DNA from: Mesobacillus selenatarsenatis SF-1 | Lineage (GTDB): Bacteria > Bacillota > Bacilli > Bacillales > Cytobacillaceae | NCBI RefSeq assembly: GCF_000813125.1 | Contig: NZ_BASE01000009.1 | Coordinates: 1 to 37,741, forward strand | Direction of reading: 5' to 3' | DNA length: 37,741 nt | In this document: positions 34,092 to 37,741 of the stretch, one piece after another | How positions within the stretch are numbered: the first letter of the stretch is position 1 | How the letters are laid out: every line of letters begins with the position of its first letter | Translations under genes and position numbers: made by a program | Notes under the pieces: model-generated | The model's input: the letters and a program-made list of their open reading frames with translations, nothing else | Databases searched by the model: none | What the model was told of the DNA's origin: nothing

Positions 34092-36635
34092 TTATATTTT
34101 CTCGATTTTGACCCTTGCGATTCCGCCATGGCGTGCTGTTGCACCACTTAAATGTTCGTAATCGCTAGGAAGGATTTCATTGTTGTTTCCTCCGCGTGCA
34201 ATTTTCTTTTGGTAATCCATTGTCGCAATTCTTCCATATGCCCAGTGACCTTGACCATAGCATTTTACTGCGACCCCAGGACGCGTGCCCTCCCATTCCT
34301 TCACTGTTACCTCAATAGAACCTTGAACAGAAGAAACTTTTACTCGATCACCCGATTTCACACCATATTTCTTACAATCAACCGGATTTAATTTCAGGAC
34401 ATCATCCCACTTTTCATCCCCAGGATCCGCATCCTTGAATTCTTGATACCATGTTGTATTAGCTGAGCGGCCTTCACGATTTAATCGAGAGCGATGTTCA
34501 GAGAATATTAGTGGGAATTCCTTTTCGTCACCGTAGCGAATCGGTTCTTCATAGTGTGGGACAAACGCAAGATCACCTCTTGCTTCATACTTCATCGCAT
34601 CCATGACTTTGTCGATGCTGGTGTTATGACCCTTTGCATGCTCATCCAGCAAGCCTTTTAAAGTCTCACTATAAAATTCGAACTTCGTTGTCGCTGTTTC
34701 GAATCCTTCTTCCCAATGCTTCTTGTAAGGTGTCCGTTTCGCGTTCCAGACTCCCTGATCAACAAACTCTTGCCAGCTATTGATTTGGTCCCCCTTCTTC
34801 TCTTCAGAAGGATGCCAAACTTTTTTCGATAAGTATTTAGTTACCACTAAATCAAATTCTTTTTCATTAGTTGCATTCTTACCTGTTTCAGGATCAACAA
34901 ATTCATTTCTATAATAATCGTATAAATTTGAGAAACCCTTCTTAGCTAAGCCTTCAGCCAACAACCATGCAATTTCCGTTTCATCCACTTTTGAATCCCA
35001 TAGTCTTTCAATCACCGGCTGCTCTATTGATAAATATGCATTCATATTTTGTTTACTTTTTAACACTCCCCAACGTTCAAATAATTGATGGCAAGCTGGT
35101 AAGACAATATCTGCATATTGCGTCATCTCAGCCGGGTTTACAGTAATATGAACATAGAATGGAATTTTCTCCATCGCTTTTTCCCAACGCTGTGCACCAG
35201 TACAAGAGAAAACGAAGTTATTCCAATAGCCAATGGCCATCTTGATGTCATATGGATCTTCATTCAGAATACCGTCGGCTACATAGTTCGTGATTACACC
35301 TTTATGAAGCTCACCCTTTGCAAAGGCTGGGAATTGTAAACGTCCTCGATGGTCAATTTTTTCATACTTCTTGCCTTTTTTTGCGATTTCATCCATATAT
35401 GAATCAAGATCCGGTATTTCTTCTAGAGGCACTTTTTCTCCCCGGTTCGTTCCACCAACATTTTCAACAGACCCTACTAAAGCATTTAAAGCATGGGCTC
35501 CCATTGCCGTATACCCACCACGTATCTGCATTGCTGAACCTGGAGCTAACCACGAAATTGCGCGTGGAGCTGCTTCTGCAAAGTCTCTGGCAACCCTGTA
35601 GATTTGTTCTTCAGGAACCCCTGCCACTTCCGCAGCCCACTCTGGTGTACGATCTTTTAGTTCGAGATTCCACCATTTAACGATTCCGTAAGTTTTATTC
35701 TCTACAAAAAGGGCTTCGTCAACTGTCGAGCCATTTTCGAACAAATTCACGCCATCTTTGAAGTCACCAACAAACTCACGATTCCAAATACCTTCTTTTA
35801 AAATTACATGTGCAATGGCTGACACCAATGCGCCATCTTGGCCAGGTATTACCGGTAGCCATTCATCAGCCTTAGATGCTGTAGCTGAAAGTCGAGGATC
35901 TATGACTGCCACCTTTGCTTGATCTAATACTTTTCCAAACATGCTGATAGCATGCGGTACTTGTCTATTGGATGCTACAGGATCCGTACTCCACATGATG
36001 ACGTACCTTGTGTGTTCTAAATCATAATCTCGGTAATCCCAATATGCTTCTGTAACATACGGTCCTAATTTCTCAGCCTCAGCGCAAATTGCACTATGGG
36101 AAATATTATTCGGCGATCCAAAGATTGTTGGTAATGCCTTATAAAATACATCTGCTGCCTCAGTATATCGACCTCTTAATAATACAAATTTCTGTGTTTC
36201 ATGATTCTTGCGCAGCTCCATCATTTTATCGGTAATCGTATCGATTGCCTCTTCCCAGCTGATTGGAACAAATTTCGGATCTTCATTCCGTCCTTTTTTA
36301 GGGTTGGTACGTTTCATCGGAACTTTAATACGATCTGGATCATAAAGCTGCTGAATTGCCAAATGTGGTCTAGGACAGATTTTCCCATGGTTAGCTTTAG
36401 AATTCGGGTTTCCTCTGAGCTTGATTGCCCTGCCATTTTCTACGTATACTTGGACCGGACACCAAGATGTACACCCCTGGCATGTTGACGCAATCCATTT
36501 TCCGCTTTCAGGAGTTTGTTCAGATTTGCCCGTTTCTGAAAATGCTGTTAGAATCGGCTTTTTTGCCGAGAGCCCAGCAACTGAGGCTCCTGTTACTGCA
36601 GACGCTTTTATAAAACCTCTCCGTGATATTCCCAT
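34092..36635 (-). CDS. arrA: Respiratory arsenate reductase, molybdopterin subunit
   Basis: An 847-aa DMSO-reductase family catalytic subunit that reduces arsenate as terminal electron acceptor. The Tat signal is MGISRRGFIKASAVTG; the 4Fe-4S cysteines are Cys52, Cys55, Cys59 and Cys87 (CQGCTSWCPV ... KICPRPH). Cys184 in NISHSAICAEAEK is the expected Mo ligand of ArrA. RGRYT and the GSPNNISHSAICAE block are typical of ArrA and set it apart from thiosulfate or polysulfide reductases. AAAGGAGG precedes the ATG. It probably works at the outer face of the membrane with ArrB and ArrC. Confidence 0.93.
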   Translation of the reverse strand: MGISRRGFIKASAVTGASVAGLSAKKPILTAFSETGKSEQTPESGKWIASTCQGCTSWCPVQVYVENGRAIKLRGNPNSKANHGKICPRPHLAIQQLYDPDRIKVPMKRTNPKKGRNEDPKFVPISWEEAIDTITDKMMELRKNHETQKFVLLRGRYTEAADVFYKALPTIFGSPNNISHSAICAEAEKLGPYVTEAYWDYRDYDLEHTRYVIMWSTDPVASNRQVPHAISMFGKVLDQAKVAVIDPRLSATASKADEWLPVIPGQDGALVSAIAHVILKEGIWNREFVGDFKDGVNLFENGSTVDEALFVENKTYGIVKWWNLELKDRTPEWAAEVAGVPEEQIYRVARDFAEAAPRAISWLAPGSAMQIRGGYTAMGAHALNALVGSVENVGGTNRGEKVPLEEIPDLDSYMDEIAKKGKKYEKIDHRGRLQFPAFAKGELHKGVITNYVADGILNEDPYDIKMAIGYWNNFVFSCTGAQRWEKAMEKIPFYVHITVNPAEMTQYADIVLPACHQLFERWGVLKSKQNMNAYLSIEQPVIERLWDSKVDETEIAWLLAEGLAKKGFSNLYDYYRNEFVDPETGKNATNEKEFDLVVTKYLSKKVWHPSEEKKGDQINSWQEFVDQGVWNAKRTPYKKHWEEGFETATTKFEFYSETLKGLLDEHAKGHNTSIDKVMDAMKYEARGDLAFVPHYEEPIRYGDEKEFPLIFSEHRSRLNREGRSANTTWYQEFKDADPGDEKWDDVLKLNPVDCKKYGVKSGDRVKVSSVQGSIEVTVKEWEGTRPGVAVKCYGQGHWAYGRIATMDYQKKIARGGNNNEILPSDYEHLSGATARHGGIARVKIEKI

Positions 36636-36662
36636 TTTGAAAGACCTCCTTTTTCAACTCGT

Positions 36663-37583
36663 TTACAATCCAGCCAGCGGAATCTGGCCTGAATATAGGA
36701 TGATATGCTTGAACGCATAGCTGCCAATCAAGACAACCGCAGTAAATGCCATTGCTGTATAGAAGTTCATTTTTATCTTTTTAATTGTTGAATAGCCAGC
36801 AATTGCAAGCGGGATAATTAGTCCGATCACTATTACAAGGATCCACCAGTAAACCCCGAAGTGGCTGATTAAATTCTGGTAAGCGATGATTGCTTCTGTT
36901 CCAGCTGAGTTAAGGCTGATTCTCCAGGTTAGGATGAGTAATGCCTGGATGGCTACTAGTGAAACTAATAGTTTAGAGTATGTGAAAACCTGAGCATCTG
37001 ATGATACAGCTGTTTCTGAATACACTTCCTTGTTCTTGGTGATGATTGACCTCATGAAAACTGCTTCAATAACCATCAGAACACTGCTGCCGGAAAGGAT
37101 CGATGACACCAAGAACATCAAAGGAATCAATCCATTTGCCCAGCCAGGCACTCCGAGCGACATGAGCAGAAGACCATGATAGATACCAACTGCCAGGGCG
37201 AACACCGAACCAGCAATCACTAATCCTTTAAAAAGCCCCATCTGATATGCATTTTGTTTATGCTTCCATACCACCAAAAAGATCACGAAAGACAACAGGA
37301 TGAATATCGTCTGAAGGAAACCCCCCCATGATGTAACGGATGTAGGATTGACATTGATGAAAGTCGACAGCATCCGGAATGGCTTACCCAATTCAGTGAG
37401 AAGCGCGAACACTCCCAATCCAACTAATACCGGCGCAAGAATAAACCCTAGCCTAGTGACCTTTAATGATTTCTCCTTGAATACCAGACTGAAATAGGCT
37501 GCTAGCAGGAAAACTCCGATGCCAACACCGCCAAGAAACAAATCAAGCGCGACACGATAATCCCAATATGCGTGAAAATTCAT
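36663..37583 (-). CDS. arrC: NrfD/PsrC-type membrane subunit of arsenate reductase
   Basis: A 306-aa protein with about eight hydrophobic segments, of the NrfD/PsrC family. The start FHAYWDYRVALDLFLGGVGIGVFLL is the family N-terminus. It anchors ArrAB and takes electrons from menaquinol. ATG 37583 lies 8 nt after AAGGAGGT and is preferred; ATG 37613 also has AGGAG 8 nt before it, giving a 10-residue extension (MYLIDKEVKE). It is first in the operon, 27 nt before arrA. Other arr operons place arrC after arrB. Confidence 0.9.
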   Translation of the reverse strand: MNFHAYWDYRVALDLFLGGVGIGVFLLAAYFSLVFKEKSLKVTRLGFILAPVLVGLGVFALLTELGKPFRMLSTFINVNPTSVTSWGGFLQTIFILLSFVIFLVVWKHKQNAYQMGLFKGLVIAGSVFALAVGIYHGLLLMSLGVPGWANGLIPLMFLVSSILSGSSVLMVIEAVFMRSIITKNKEVYSETAVSSDAQVFTYSKLLVSLVAIQALLILTWRISLNSAGTEAIIAYQNLISHFGVYWWILVIVIGLIIPLAIAGYSTIKKIKMNFYTAMAFTAVVLIGSYAFKHIILYSGQIPLAGL

Positions 37584-37645
37584 TTCCTTGACCTCCTTAT
37601 CGATTAAATACATTGACTACACTCCTATCATCAGATATTTAGGGC

Positions 37646-37693
37646 AAAAAAAATATCAGTAAATCCCCTAATCTTTTGTAGGGAATTTACTGA
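37646..37693 (-). terminator. Hairpin terminator in front of arrC
   Basis: A 15-bp stem with one mismatch (TCAGTAAATCCCCTA at 37656-37670, partner at 37679-37693) and an 8-nt loop; on the minus strand it ends in TATTTTTTTT (T-run 37646-37653). The T-run lies 33 nt before the upstream arrC start candidate and 63 nt before the preferred one, leaving little room for a separate arr promoter, so it may be a conditional (attenuator) element. Confidence 0.8.
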
Positions 37694-37699
37694 CAATGT

Positions 37700-37741
37700 T
37701 CAGTTACTGCACTCATCGGGCTTTTCACACCAAATGCGCTC
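37700..37741 (-). CDS. Possible 3' end of an upstream leftward gene
   Basis: The last 13 codons of one frame read ERIWCEKPDECSN before TGA (37702-37700), which ends 7 nt before the terminator. A second frame also runs off the window and stops at TAA inside the hairpin (...SAVTEHCQ). The terminator implies an upstream gene, but the fragment is too short to name or to choose the frame firmly. Confidence 0.35.
   Translation of the reverse strand, partial: ERIWCEKPDECSN

Overview
The window looks like a chromosome segment of a low-GC, Gram-positive Bacillaceae bacterium that respires arsenate. This rests on strong AGGAGG-type ribosome binding sites, frequent TTG/GTG starts, a thioredoxin-coupled ArsC, an ArsB pump and a respiratory arsenate reductase operon. 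Almost every real gene lies on the minus strand. The exceptions are a small cargo ORF, a DUF2188 gene, a ynfA-like gene and a small DUF542-like gene.

Region 1 (1-1090) holds a metallo-beta-lactamase-fold hydrolase and a leftward terminator. Region 2 (1091 to about 13.2-13.4 kb) is a Tn7-like transposon. Its left end starts TGT at 1091 and carries three direct 22-bp repeats that look like TnsB sites. The cargo is a small ORF and a 909-aa PHP-plus-SMC-like ATPase of the TrlF type, a likely defence protein. The transposition genes read tniQ/tnsD - tnsA - tnsB - tnsC - tniQ/tnsD, so there are two large target selectors and no TnsE or Cas protein. I could not find the right end by eye. A perfect 26-bp palindrome sits just before the first gene of the module.

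Region 3 (13.6-15.4 kb) has a DUF2188 gene and an MFS transporter. Region 4 (15.4-18.9 kb) is an operon of flavoprotein, MarR regulator, ArsN1-type acetyltransferase and a second flavoprotein with a cysteine-rich tail, preceded by two copies of a MarR-like operator. It may resist an organoarsenical such as arsinothricin. Region 5 (19.1-25.2 kb) is an arsRBCDA operon extended by a HesB/IscA-like gene, a tyrosine-phosphatase-like gene and trxB. The HesB-like gene has an in-frame UGA exactly where a conserved cysteine is expected, with a SECIS-like hairpin 17 nt downstream, so it is best read as a selenoprotein. This is the most notable item in the window.

Region 6 (25.4-27.8 kb) has a YnfA-type membrane protein, a DUF542-like small protein, and a second ArsR with an ArsP-like permease and a redox-disulfide mini-thioredoxin. 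Region 7 (27.8-37.6 kb) is the respiration block: a PhnD-like binding lipoprotein, sensor kinase and response regulator, preceded by arrC-arrA-arrB-arrD, a four-cluster ferredoxin and tatA. ArrA and ArrB are the catalytic and electron-transfer subunits. ArrC links them to menaquinol, ArrD matures ArrA, and TatA probably helps export. As(III) made outside by Arr, or inside by ArsC, is then handled by ArsB/ArsA/ArsD, while TrxB keeps ArsC turning over. Hairpin terminators inside three of the operons suggest staged expression.
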